Shown here: positions 18,043 through 27,850 of the stretch, piece by piece
How the letters are laid out: the number at the start of each line of letters is the position of its first letter
How positions within the stretch are numbered: the stretch's first letter is position 1
Assembly: GCA_025924355.1 (NCBI GenBank)
Contig: JAICEE010000004.1
Coordinates: 1-36,145, forward strand
Origin: Nitrososphaera sp.
GTDB taxonomy: Archaea; Thermoproteota; Nitrososphaeria; Nitrososphaerales; Nitrososphaeraceae
Direction of reading: 5' to 3'
Length of the DNA: 36,145 nucleotides
Program-made: the position numbers and the translations under genes
The notes under the pieces: generated by a model
What the model saw: only the letters and a program-made list of their open reading frames with translations
What the model was told of the DNA's origin: nothing
Database searches by the model: none

Positions 18043-18368
18043 TGATGCAGTATTTCATGGCCCTCAAGATAGGGGAAAAACGTGTAAAAGCTGCACAAGA
18101 GTTGCTGACACACTATGCAGGCCATGCCTTACCTGCCCTTGCCCTCAAAGACAATAAAAACAATATCTGGGAGCCTGTAGGAGAAGAGATACTTTACGCC
18201 GTGGTCAAGGAGGACGCTGGCTACATGATTGCCTTTTGCGATAGCAAGGGCATTGCAAAATCAATTGCGCAGTGGTTTTCAGAAGATTTAAAGAATGAGA
18301 TTATCACGAAGATTAAGGCGGAGCAAAATATGCAGGAATACTTTGGGAAGCTATCACTTCCTATCTAG
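18042..18368 (+). CDS. Hypothetical protein, translationally coupled to the HD gene
   Basis: 108 aa; stop and start overlap (TAATG at 18040-18044). Confidence 0.7.
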   Translation: MMQYFMALKIGEKRVKAAQELLTHYAGHALPALALKDNKNNIWEPVGEEILYAVVKEDAGYMIAFCDSKGIAKSIAQWFSEDLKNEIITKIKAEQNMQEYFGKLSLPI

Positions 18369-18807
18369 CCCAGTTCATCATCAATTTTTTGCTGTTGTCT
18401 CTGTCTATGGTCCGACTACCTCTCTCTAACAGTAAATGAAGAAGGGTGCCGATCAGTAATAGCAAAAGTAACTTACCCGAATGCAGCCAGACCGATAATG
18501 AATATTATGATCCAACCGCAAGAAATGCAACTGATTGCAAAATTATTACCTTATCTATCTTTGTGTTTTTAGAAAAGAATACACAAACCTATCTCATGGA
18601 TAGTCAGATTAGGTTAGTTTTACTCTATTCTATGATACATATACATAAGCAGTCAATAGTGCTGACTGCTATGATGAACCCAATCACTGAAATGCGATTA
18701 TTACTATTTTACTCAATAGATCATCGGTCAAATAGTGAATAATAGTAATAATAAACGCTGTGACAAGACTACACGTGCGGATATGGCTTTTATACCGAAA
18801 TAAGCTT

Positions 18808-20076
18808 ATGAGCATAACCTTGGCAGACAGGTTTGAGCAGGAAATAGAGACAAGGGGACATCTTATCGATTCGATGATACTGACAAGAATATTTGATGGT
18901 ATCATGGATCTTCGAGGCGACTTTCAGGTGCTCGAGTTCACCGTAGGTAAGAGAAAAAGCGATCCAAGTTACGCCCGGCTGCTTGTAAAGGGGAAAAGTA
19001 AGGAACACCTTGAAAGCATACTTGAACAGGTATACAGAGAAGGCGCTCAACCTGTGTCAGTGCAGGAGGTGAAACTAGAGCCTGCCCCAAAGGATATGGT
19101 GATGCCGGATGACTTTTATAGCACCACAAACAACACAACACAAGTTTACTATGGCAATCAATGGATAGATGTCCATAATATGATGATGGACAAGTGCATT
19201 GCAGTGGACATCAAGCGCAAGACAGCCGAGTGTAAGATGGTGCGCGACATTGTCAAAGGTGACATGATAGTTGTAGGTGAGCAGGGCGTCAAGATAATCC
19301 CACAGGAGCGCCCCCGGGAAGGCATAGATATTTTCCAGTTCATGAGCAGCGCAAGTTCTAGCGAGCGCCCCACGCAGCACATTGCCCGAAAAGTTGCAAC
19401 CGATATTTACAATACAAGGAAGGAAGGAGGTAAGATAATTGTAGTGTCAGGGCCGGTGCTTGTACACTCTGGTGCAGTTGAAGCACTCGCCTCGTTAATC
19501 AGGATGGGATACGTTGATGGCCTTCTTGCAGGCAACGCGCTGGCTGTGCATGATGTTGAAAATGCATTGCTTGGTACTTCGCTTGGCATGCGTGTGAACA
19601 ATGGCACACTTGCAGTTAGAGGACACCGGAACCATATGCAGGCCATCAACGAGGTTTTCAAAGCTGGAGGACTCAAGGCACTGGTTGAAAAAAGAATCCT
19701 AAAAAGTGGAGTGATGTATGAATGCATAAAGAACCATGTGCCCTTTGTACTCGCAGGCTCTATACGTGACGACGGTCCTCTACCTGACGTAGTTACAGAC
19801 GCTGTTGAGGCACAACGTAAGTACAAGGAAGTGATTAAGGGAGCCAGACTAGTGCTGATGTTATCCACGATGCTACATTCTATTGCAGTGGGAAACATGC
19901 TATCTGCCTCAGTCAAGGTAGTGGCAGTTGATATTAGCCAGCCTGTGGTGACTAAGCTCATCGATAGAGGAACTGCTCAGGCAATTGGTATTGTAACGGA
20001 CGTGGGAGCATTCCTACCTATAGTTGTAGAGCACATAAAGGATATTGCTGCAGTCGAAGAAAAAAGTAACGACTAA
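18808..20076 (+). CDS. TIGR00300-family LOR/SDH-like protein (archaeal ornithine cyclodeaminase-like)
   Basis: From ATG 18808: MSITLADRFEQEIETRGHLIDSMILTRIFD..., FQVLEFTVGKRKSDPSYARLLV, GNALAVHDVENALLGTSLG, RGHRNHMQAINEVFKAGG. Confidence 0.82.
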   Translation: MSITLADRFEQEIETRGHLIDSMILTRIFDGIMDLRGDFQVLEFTVGKRKSDPSYARLLVKGKSKEHLESILEQVYREGAQPVSVQEVKLEPAPKDMVMPDDFYSTTNNTTQVYYGNQWIDVHNMMMDKCIAVDIKRKTAECKMVRDIVKGDMIVVGEQGVKIIPQERPREGIDIFQFMSSASSSERPTQHIARKVATDIYNTRKEGGKIIVVSGPVLVHSGAVEALASLIRMGYVDGLLAGNALAVHDVENALLGTSLGMRVNNGTLAVRGHRNHMQAINEVFKAGGLKALVEKRILKSGVMYECIKNHVPFVLAGSIRDDGPLPDVVTDAVEAQRKYKEVIKGARLVLMLSTMLHSIAVGNMLSASVKVVAVDISQPVVTKLIDRGTAQAIGIVTDVGAFLPIVVEHIKDIAAVEEKSND

Positions 20077-20218
20077 AATGAGTAAGGCTGAATATGTGTT
20101 CCCTCCCCTTATCCTCTTTGCAGAATACAAGAAAGCGCTATAACGGTCATCAAGAACTCTCTAGTAGAGACTCAATCAACAATTCATTATTATTAGAGTA
20201 CATGTGCAGTAGCGGAGT

Positions 20219-22174
20219 ATGCCCCATCCAATCCTGTCAATAAGCCTCGTATTGATACTTTTATTTGCATTAGGACATAATTTTGCAGTCGCCCAAGAAG
20301 CTGAGATTACAGGGCTAAGGCCTTCTGTAAATGACACCAGTCTTACAGTTGAGCAAGTTGCCGGCGGACTGATATCTCCGACCACGATGGCTTTCTTAGA
20401 TGAAGACACCATATTAGTGCTTGAAAAAGACAATGGCACAGTACGGGTGATCGAAGATGGAGAGCTTCAGCCGGAGCCACTCCTTGACGTCGCAGTTGCA
20501 AATGACGGCGAAAGAGGAATGCTGGGCGCTGCTGTCTCAAGGGAAAATGATACAACTACCTACGTCTTTTTGTACTTCACTGAATCTGGCGGAGGGGTTG
20601 ACGGTGATGATACGCAGGGAGTGCCCCCTGCAGGCAATCGCCTGTACAGGTATGAGCTGCAGGGAAACCAACTTGTGAATCCAACACTCTTGCTTGATCT
20701 GCCCGCCCTCCCAGGACCACGCTACAATGGCGGACCCATACTTATTGGTCCAGACAACAATGTCTATGTCATCATAGGCGATGTCGGAGGTCATACTACC
20801 GTGGTGCAGAATTTTGAAAACGGTCCAGGGCCAGATGGGACAAGTGGGATACTGAGGGTCGGTAAAAATGGAGAGGTTCCTGAGCCTATCATCGGAACTG
20901 GCGCCCTTGACAAATACTACTTTGCATACGGGATGCGCAGCAGCCATGGCATGGACTTTGATCCTATGACAGGCGTACTGTGGAATACTGAGAACGGCGC
21001 ACCTTTTGTGGATGAGATCAACTTGGTCAATGCCGGCTTTAACAGCGGATGGAAAATAGTGCAAGGAATGGTGCCATCAGACTACAACCTGACAGATCTT
21101 GTAATGTTTAACGAAGAGACTCACTATAGCAATCCCGAGTTTACATGGACAGAGCCAGTCAACCCAACAGCACTTGAATTCCTCAATTCAAGTGCACTCG
21201 GGCAACAGTATGAAAACGATATGTTTGTAGGCGACACCAACGATGGAACAATCTATCGCTTTCATCTAAATGAAAACAGGTCTGCATTTGTTCTTGAAGG
21301 TGCGCTGGGCGACACAGTAGCAAATACTCCTGAAGAAGCAGAGAATGCTATCTTTGGTACAGGCTTTGGAGGCATAACTGACATTAAGACAGGCCCTGAT
21401 GGCTACCTGTACATCCTGTCATTTGTAGATGGCACACTATTCCGAGTCGTTCCTGCTCCCGATGTGCTACGACCAAATGCAATAGTAGAAGGAGGTACTT
21501 CTGACTTGACTATCACAGCAGCGGATCTCTCAGGCCATACAATAACAGGAGTGTATATTGTTATTGAAGCAACCAACGGAACCACTCTAATGGAAGGACA
21601 CGCTCCGCTGACATTTACTGGAACTAGTGGATCTACATACAGTGTTACAGTACCTGTTCTAGGCAACATGAAATTTGACCGGTGGGATAATGGAGTTACA
21701 GACAGAACAAGATCGATAATTCTTGACGAAGGTGATACTACCATTACAGCATACCTAGATGTTGAATCAACATCTGCTAATGCTACAATAGATTCGCGCA
21801 CCATCATCATACAGAGGTTTGCCGATATTGTAGACCAAGATAATTGCTTTGATGCAGAGGATGCAGGCAGGCTGTATATGGTTATTGGCAATGTAGTACG
21901 GAACATGTTTAGCGAAAGGGAAGGAGGCAGTAACCAGCTGCAACAGGAGATAGATAGGCTTGTTCAAGATTGTCAAGTCGTTAACACTGGCCCCGATGAA
22001 CTCAACCCAGGCAACCCTGCTGATACCCCAGAGCCAAGTGAATCAAACAGCGAGGAAGGTGGCGGTGGTGGTGATGAAGAAGAAGAAGAAGGAGGTGGCG
22101 GTGGTGGTGATGAAGAAGAAGGAGGTGGCGGTGGTGGTGATGAAGAAGAAGAAGGAGGTGAGGAGGAGGAGTAG
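20219..22174 (+). CDS. Secreted PQQ-dependent glucose/sorbosone dehydrogenase-like protein with acidic Gly-rich tail
   Basis: Signal peptide; GGLISPTTMAFLDEDTILVLEKDNGTVRVI, YGMRSSHGMDFDPMTGVLWNTENG, GFGGITDIKTGPDGYLYILSF. Confidence 0.85.
   Translation: MPHPILSISLVLILLFALGHNFAVAQEAEITGLRPSVNDTSLTVEQVAGGLISPTTMAFLDEDTILVLEKDNGTVRVIEDGELQPEPLLDVAVANDGERGMLGAAVSRENDTTTYVFLYFTESGGGVDGDDTQGVPPAGNRLYRYELQGNQLVNPTLLLDLPALPGPRYNGGPILIGPDNNVYVIIGDVGGHTTVVQNFENGPGPDGTSGILRVGKNGEVPEPIIGTGALDKYYFAYGMRSSHGMDFDPMTGVLWNTENGAPFVDEINLVNAGFNSGWKIVQGMVPSDYNLTDLVMFNEETHYSNPEFTWTEPVNPTALEFLNSSALGQQYENDMFVGDTNDGTIYRFHLNENRSAFVLEGALGDTVANTPEEAENAIFGTGFGGITDIKTGPDGYLYILSFVDGTLFRVVPAPDVLRPNAIVEGGTSDLTITAADLSGHTITGVYIVIEATNGTTLMEGHAPLTFTGTSGSTYSVTVPVLGNMKFDRWDNGVTDRTRSIILDEGDTTITAYLDVESTSANATIDSRTIIIQRFADIVDQDNCFDAEDAGRLYMVIGNVVRNMFSEREGGSNQLQQEIDRLVQDCQVVNTGPDELNPGNPADTPEPSESNSEEGGGGGDEEEEEGGGGGGDEEEGGGGGGDEEEEGGEEEE
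22054..22174 (+). repeat. Intragenic minisatellite encoding GGGGGDEEE units
   Basis: Three copies of core ggtggcggtggtggtgatgaagaagaa with variable numbers of GAA codons between them. Confidence 0.92.
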
Positions 22175-22199
22175 AGATGACAGCAATCGTGAGTAGTAT

Positions 22200-23660
22200 C
22201 TAGCCCTCTTTCAACTTTTTCTGTATCATCTCTAGTGCCGCCTTTGGGTCTGCCTTGCCTTTTGTGATCTTCATCACCTTGCCAAGCAAAAAGTTTGCAA
22301 CATTGGTATTGCGTCTTGCATCCTGAACGGCTGCCGGCTCCATCTGGAAGACTGACTGAACTGCCTGAGCCAGCACACTCACATCATCAATTCTGCTGGC
22401 ATGCATCCTTTTTGCCAATGCAGAAGGCATCTCGCCTGTTCTTACTATTTGACCAAGGATTTGCTTTGCAGTGGCTCTGTTTATTATATCTTGATCGACT
22501 AATCTTGCGAGATCAGCGATATGCTCTGGCCCTACCTTGAGGCCTGCAAACAGCGAATACTCTTCTTTTTCTTCTTCTTTTTTATGTCGTTCGTCTATAA
22601 AGCTCATAAGATCAGTCACTATCCAGTTGGCTATCTCTTTTGGTGACAAGTATATCCTAAGAGTGGACTCGAAAAAGTCAGCAAGCTCCTTGTTCCCTAT
22701 TAGCACTTGTGCAATGTGGGCTGACAAGCCATATTTTGACATAAAACGCTCCTTGCGGGTGTCTGGAAGCTCTGGCATCGATTGCTTGATAAATGAAACA
22801 AACTCGCTTCCAAGCATTACTAGGGGAATGTCCGGCTCTGGGAAGTAGCGGTAATCTTGCTCCTCTTCTTTTGCCCTAGATTCTTTTGTTACTTTTCTTG
22901 CATCGTCCCAGTGACGAGTCTCTGACCTGACTTGAATCTCGCGGGACGTCATCGTTCTCTGTCTTGTGATTTCATAGCGCAATGCCTTTTCTACATCCGC
23001 AAATGAGCTGATGTTCTTTATCTCTACCTTATTACCGCCATCAATCGATACATTTGCATCGCAGCGCACAGATCCTTCAAGCTTTGTGTCGCATATACCA
23101 AGGTGCTCTATTATCGAAGTTATCTTATCAAGGAATATCCGCACATCCTTTGGGTCAGCGAAGTCAGGCTCTGTCACTATCTCAACAAGTGGGACGCCGG
23201 CTCTGTTGTAATCGATCAAGACATAAACGCTGGTATCTATACTACCGCTCGCATAGACAAGTCTGCCAGGATCTTCTTCCAGCTGCACACGTCTTATTCT
23301 TGCGTCCTTGTCATTATCGTACTCGAGCTTGCCGTCTACACCAATGCTCGTTATACTATATGCGTTGTACTGTGTAAGCTGAAAGTTTTTGGGCAAATCA
23401 GGGTAAAAGTAGTTCTTGCGGTAGAATGCTATTTCATCTGGAAACTTGCAGCCAAGCGCAAGAGTGATCATTGCGGCAAACTCGACAGTCTTTTGGTTCA
23501 AAAGTGGTAATGTTCCCGGCAATCCCGCACATATAGGGCAGATGTTTGAGTTTGGAGCTTTTCCCCTGTAGTCCGAACTGCATCTGCAGAATAACTTGCT
23601 CTTGGCGCCTGTGAGCTGACAATGAATTTCAAGCCCTATCTTTGTAGTAGTGGTAGTCAT
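22200..23660 (-). CDS. gatB: Asp-tRNA(Asn)/Glu-tRNA(Gln) amidotransferase subunit B
   Basis: KIGLEIHCQLTGAKSKLFCRCS, CPICAGLPGTLPLLN, EGSVRCDANVSI, C-terminal GatB/YqeY tail. Confidence 0.96.
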   Translation of the reverse strand: MTTTTTKIGLEIHCQLTGAKSKLFCRCSSDYRGKAPNSNICPICAGLPGTLPLLNQKTVEFAAMITLALGCKFPDEIAFYRKNYFYPDLPKNFQLTQYNAYSITSIGVDGKLEYDNDKDARIRRVQLEEDPGRLVYASGSIDTSVYVLIDYNRAGVPLVEIVTEPDFADPKDVRIFLDKITSIIEHLGICDTKLEGSVRCDANVSIDGGNKVEIKNISSFADVEKALRYEITRQRTMTSREIQVRSETRHWDDARKVTKESRAKEEEQDYRYFPEPDIPLVMLGSEFVSFIKQSMPELPDTRKERFMSKYGLSAHIAQVLIGNKELADFFESTLRIYLSPKEIANWIVTDLMSFIDERHKKEEEKEEYSLFAGLKVGPEHIADLARLVDQDIINRATAKQILGQIVRTGEMPSALAKRMHASRIDDVSVLAQAVQSVFQMEPAAVQDARRNTNVANFLLGKVMKITKGKADPKAALEMIQKKLKEG

Positions 23661-25102
23661 TACAGCTCAGGGCTCCTTTGCACTTTTGCAGCTTGCTCAA
23701 ACAAATATGCTACATCAAGCATAGTCTGTTCGGCAAATTGGTCTGCCATTATCTGCAAGCCCACAGGCAAACCGTCCACAAAACCGGCAGGAACCGATAT
23801 TGCAGGTATGCCAGTGAGGTTTGCTATAACTGTGTCAATGTCGACAAGATACATCTTGAGCGGATCGTCTATTTTTTCGCCTATTTTGAAGGGAAGTATG
23901 GGCATGGTAGGTCCTATCAAGACATCATACTTCTTGAAAAGGGTCTCCATCTCCCGCTTTAGAAGCGAGCGCACCTGGTGTGCCTTCAGATAATACTTAC
24001 CGTAATATCCTGAAGAGAGCACATACGATCCAACAATTATCCTCCTCTTTGCCTCATCCCCAAAGTTGCTGCGTGCTCTAGCAAAATAGCTGTTCCATTC
24101 GTAGCCTTCGGGGTTCATATCAAAGCCGTAGCGGATGTTATCGTAACGTGCGAGATTGCTACTTGCTTCTGCGGATGCGATCGTATAGTAGGAGGCAAGC
24201 GCATACTGGACTGACGGAAGAGACACTTCTTCGCACTCGCAGTCCTGCTTCTCCAGTGTGTCTGCGGCTTTGTAGATCATCTTGGATACCCCAGGCTCTG
24301 CACCTTCAGTGAATTCCCTGATAAGACCTACGCGTAATCCTTTTCTTTCTTGTAGTGAATATGTAGGTTTGCTGCTATTTGTCGTGGTGTGATCGTTTTC
24401 ATCGAACCCGGCAATCACATTTAGAATCGAAACTACGTCGGATACTGTTCTACCAACGGGTCCTATCTGCTCTAGGCTATTTGCATAGGAAACAAGCCCA
24501 AATCTGCTCACAAGGCCGTATGTGGGCTTGAGTCCAACTACTGAGCAAAAACTGGCAGGACATCTGACTGAGCCTCCGGTGTCTGAACCAAGCGATACAG
24601 CACATTCAAGGGCAGCCACACTTGCTGCGCTTCCCCCTGACGAGCCACCCGAGACCCTGCTGATATCCCATGGGTTTCTAGTGGGGCCATGTCGGCTAAA
24701 CTCTGTAGTAGAACCCATTGCAAACTCATCAAGGTTTGCCTTGCCAATTATAATTGCACCGGCAGCCATCAGTTGCTTGATCACTGTTGCATCGTATGCC
24801 GGGACATAACTTTCAAGCATCTTTGAGGCGCATGTAGTTTTCATCCCTCTTGTGCAAATATTGTCCTTGATGCTCAATGCGACTCCTGCAAGCGAGCCAC
24901 TTTGCTCGCCGTCTCTGATCTTTTTATCCAACCTGCGCGCTCTATCCAGCGCTTCTTCCTTGTTGAGTATGAGAAAGGCGTTTACCTTGGGTTCTACCTT
25001 TTCGATCCTTTCAAAGAGTTGGAAGATATATTCCTCTGCAGAAAATTCCTTGTTTTTGATGCCTGGGACTACCTGCGCGGCGTCAAGGGTATGGAGCGAC
25101 AA
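23660..25102 (-). CDS. gatA: Asp-tRNA(Asn)/Glu-tRNA(Gln) amidotransferase subunit A
   Basis: SIKDNICTRGMKTTCASKML, GSSGGSAASVAALECAVSLGSDTGGSVRCPASFC amidase signature. Confidence 0.96.
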   Translation of the reverse strand: MSLHTLDAAQVVPGIKNKEFSAEEYIFQLFERIEKVEPKVNAFLILNKEEALDRARRLDKKIRDGEQSGSLAGVALSIKDNICTRGMKTTCASKMLESYVPAYDATVIKQLMAAGAIIIGKANLDEFAMGSTTEFSRHGPTRNPWDISRVSGGSSGGSAASVAALECAVSLGSDTGGSVRCPASFCSVVGLKPTYGLVSRFGLVSYANSLEQIGPVGRTVSDVVSILNVIAGFDENDHTTTNSSKPTYSLQERKGLRVGLIREFTEGAEPGVSKMIYKAADTLEKQDCECEEVSLPSVQYALASYYTIASAEASSNLARYDNIRYGFDMNPEGYEWNSYFARARSNFGDEAKRRIIVGSYVLSSGYYGKYYLKAHQVRSLLKREMETLFKKYDVLIGPTMPILPFKIGEKIDDPLKMYLVDIDTVIANLTGIPAISVPAGFVDGLPVGLQIMADQFAEQTMLDVAYLFEQAAKVQRSPEL

Positions 25103-25103
25103 T

Positions 25104-25376
25104 TCAGACCATCCTTGGTCCCTTCACAAAGCCGTCTTTCCTGTATCCTGTTCCGAGCACAGCATCTTCGAAATTCTCCGGAGTATCTTTCCGAAGTTCT
25201 GAAAATTTCTTTTTCACGGCTATTGGTTTGACCTGCTCAAGTGGTATTGTGTCCAGCTTGTTCAAGTAGTTGATTATCTCTTCTATCTGTGTGGTATAGC
25301 GCTGTAGCTCTGCATCTGAAATCTCGAGCTTTGCAAGCCACCCAAGATGCTTTACTTCTTCTCTTGTAACTACCAT
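25104..25376 (-). CDS. gatC: Asp-tRNA(Asn)/Glu-tRNA(Gln) amidotransferase subunit C
   Basis: EEVKHLGWLAKLEISDAELQRYTTQIEEIINYLNKLDTI; position directly before gatA. Confidence 0.93.
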   Translation of the reverse strand: MVVTREEVKHLGWLAKLEISDAELQRYTTQIEEIINYLNKLDTIPLEQVKPIAVKKKFSELRKDTPENFEDAVLGTGYRKDGFVKGPRMV

Positions 25377-25383
25377 ATTATTA

Positions 25384-26724
25384 TCATGGCGCCAGCCTAT
25401 CTATGTCTCTTGGATAAAGTGTGACGTCGCGGATATTTTCGACTTTTGTTAATGCCATTATGAGTCGCTCAAGGCCAAGACCAAAGCCGGCATGAGGTGG
25501 AACTCCGTAATCAAATACCCGTAGATGGTAGTCAAACGCTTCAGGCTTCAGACCCTGCTTTGCCATGCGCTCCACCAGCTTATCTTTGTGGTTTATTCTG
25601 GTGCTGCCTGATGAAACTTCAAGTCCTTCACACATTAAGTCAAATGACTCGCATATCCTGTTGTCTGCAGCGCTTGGCTTGATATAGAACGGTTTGGTCG
25701 AAGTTGGCCAGTCAATTATGAAGTAAAATTCATTGAGATGTTCATGCAGTATGCTCTTCATAATCTGTGGCGAAATGTCGTCTCCCCACTGTATGCGCTC
25801 GCCAGCCTTCTGCAGTCTATCAATGATGTCAGAATAATTGTACTTTGAAAACGGTAGCTCCATGGACGGTAGTTGAAGTTGTAAATACTCCAGATCATCT
25901 TGATTCTTTTCTTTTACTGTATCTACAATCTTTAATATCATCCTCTCAAGCAGCGACATGATATCATTATAGTCAACAAATGCACGCTCGACATCGATTG
26001 AAATTGCCTCTGATAAATGTCTGTTGGTGCGGGAAGGCTCTGCACGAAAAATGGGTCCTATCTCAAATACGCTTTCAAATGCCATTGTTAACTGTTCTTT
26101 GTATAGCTGAGGGCTCTGTGCAAGGAACGCTTCTCTGTCATAATAGAATATCGGAAAAAGTGCTGCACCTCCTTCTGTTGCAGTAGCTATCATCTTAGGC
26201 GTATTCACTTCAATAAATTTCTGCTCTGAGAGGAATGACCTGACTGAATTGAGCACAGTCTGACGTATCCGAAATATCGATCCAAGATAATTTCTCCGCA
26301 GATCTACTGCACGAAGATCAAGCCTAGTATCAAGGCCTACAGCTGACATCCTGCTCTGAACAAGGAAAGGAGCCGCCTTTCTTGCCATTGAAAATACCCT
26401 GATCTCAATTGGCACTATTTCAGCCCCATTTGGAACCTTTTCCTGCGGCCTCACCTTGCCGCGCACACCAATAGAACTGTGCTCCTTGACCTCTTTGGCA
26501 AGATGGAAAAGTGAATCACTGCATTCACGCTTCTTTACTGTAATCTGGATTTCACCGTACATATCCCTTAATATGATAAACTGTATGTTGCCGTGATCTC
26601 TTATACTGGCAACCCAGCCCATGATAATCACTTCGCCGTCGCCTCCTATAGAGAGGGCTATTTCCTTGGAATAGTGAGTTCTTCGCCAATTTCTAAGATC
26701 TTCTTCCTGCAGCAACTCGTCCAA
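25384..26724 (-). CDS. aspS: Aspartyl-tRNA synthetase, archaeal type, probably non-discriminating
   Basis: GWVASIRDHGNIQFIILRD, FIEVNTPKMIATATEGGAALFPI, FDYGVPPHAGFGLGLERLIM. Confidence 0.95.
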   Translation of the reverse strand: MDELLQEEDLRNWRRTHYSKEIALSIGGDGEVIIMGWVASIRDHGNIQFIILRDMYGEIQITVKKRECSDSLFHLAKEVKEHSSIGVRGKVRPQEKVPNGAEIVPIEIRVFSMARKAAPFLVQSRMSAVGLDTRLDLRAVDLRRNYLGSIFRIRQTVLNSVRSFLSEQKFIEVNTPKMIATATEGGAALFPIFYYDREAFLAQSPQLYKEQLTMAFESVFEIGPIFRAEPSRTNRHLSEAISIDVERAFVDYNDIMSLLERMILKIVDTVKEKNQDDLEYLQLQLPSMELPFSKYNYSDIIDRLQKAGERIQWGDDISPQIMKSILHEHLNEFYFIIDWPTSTKPFYIKPSAADNRICESFDLMCEGLEVSSGSTRINHKDKLVERMAKQGLKPEAFDYHLRVFDYGVPPHAGFGLGLERLIMALTKVENIRDVTLYPRDIDRLAP

Positions 26725-26827
26725 TTAAACAGGGGTATATCGAAGAGGTTAATTTAACCTTATCAGAATCAGTGTGCACATATGTGTGATAGTAATAGTG
26801 ATGGCTAGCAACAATGGAATTGGTATG

Positions 26828-27775
26828 TTAGCCCAAGATTTCTCTTGCAATACTGTCGAGCACTCTGCTGAGGGCTTGCTTTTTGATAAAACCCGTCACA
26901 AAGTGAGGTTTGCCTCCGCCACGGCCATCTGCGTCAGCAAATTGCTTAAATATATTGTTTAAGTCAATCCCTTCCATTTTTTCATTGCGAGCGAAAACTA
27001 TGTTTGCTCTTTCATCAGAGATGTTCGCAAGAAGGACTAGAGTATTTGGATTGATAATTATTTCACCTGCAAATTCTTGAAGTTGATCATCTGACAGGTT
27101 TTCAAATATCCCTTTTAGAAGCGTTACGCTACCAATTGTGACCGGCTGTATACCTGCTAGCTTTTCTCGGCTAAGCGTTTTTAACTTTCTAGCATTGATC
27201 TCATTTTCAAATCTGAGCTTTTGTACAGTGTTTTCAACAGTGTTAACGTTGGCTCTAAGTTCATTGCAGACTCGTAATAGCTTGGACGACAAAGCGACAG
27301 CTGTATCTTTGGCTTTGCGGCCAACCACAAAGTCAACTTCGTATTCACTTCCACTTTTTGACAGGCGTGTAACTAGGAAAAAGTCGCATTCTTGCAGGTT
27401 GCTGACATGCTCCATAGCGCAAGCCGCCACATCATGATTTTCGATCTCTACCACTTTAACCTCAGATGGTACTGCTGCTGTTATTCTTTCCTCATTTGCG
27501 CGCAAATCAGGTATCTCGCGCTTTGCTTCTTCAAGCGACGAAAATACACGTGTCGTTACTCTGCGACCCTTGGCAATAAGTGAATTCACTTCTGCTTCAG
27601 CCTTGATCACGGCATCAAGATCAAGCTTGGGGATCAGAATGAAGGCCGTGTTGTAGCCAGAGCCTTTGTGCTCCACTTTTCTGACCTTCAAGGTCTGGCC
27701 GAGCAGTTTTTGTAACGATCCAATGAATGCGTGCTCTGCAGTGTGAGCTAGCCTATTGTCATTTAGTGAAACAAT
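26828..27775 (-). CDS. AlaX-like alanyl-tRNA editing protein with DHHA1 domain; start uncertain
   Basis: Track ORF begins at TTG 27691, but the same frame continues upstream as IVSLNDNRLAHTAEHAFIGSLQKLLGQT, containing the HxxxH motif that pairs with CAMEH; DHHA1-like GRGGGKPHFVTG. 5' end given as ATT codon at 27775 (hypothetical start). Confidence 0.82.
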   Translation of the reverse strand: MVSLNDNRLAHTAEHAFIGSLQKLLGQTLKVRKVEHKGSGYNTAFILIPKLDLDAVIKAEAEVNSLIAKGRRVTTRVFSSLEEAKREIPDLRANEERITAAVPSEVKVVEIENHDVAACAMEHVSNLQECDFFLVTRLSKSGSEYEVDFVVGRKAKDTAVALSSKLLRVCNELRANVNTVENTVQKLRFENEINARKLKTLSREKLAGIQPVTIGSVTLLKGIFENLSDDQLQEFAGEIIINPNTLVLLANISDERANIVFARNEKMEGIDLNNIFKQFADADGRGGGKPHFVTGFIKKQALSRVLDSIAREILG

Positions 27776-27850
27776 AGAGATGTAGTCCTAGCTTCAGCTA
27801 TAAATGCTATTGAGAAGAAATTTTAATCTCCTGTAGTTAACTGGGAGCTA

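Noticed and set aside
18446-18742. 98-aa ORF between the 108-aa gene and the ornithine cyclodeaminase-like gene
   Set aside because: AT-rich, no domain pattern, overlaps a likely promoter region; not supported as coding.
19075-19961. Minus-strand ORFs of 101 and 184 aa within the TIGR00300-type gene
   Set aside because: Antisense to a well-supported CDS with no family motifs.
22054-22174. Direct repeats considered as a CRISPR-like array
   Set aside because: Units are tandem without unique spacers and encode an in-frame protein tail; the same reasoning excludes the 9725 and 11608 repeats.
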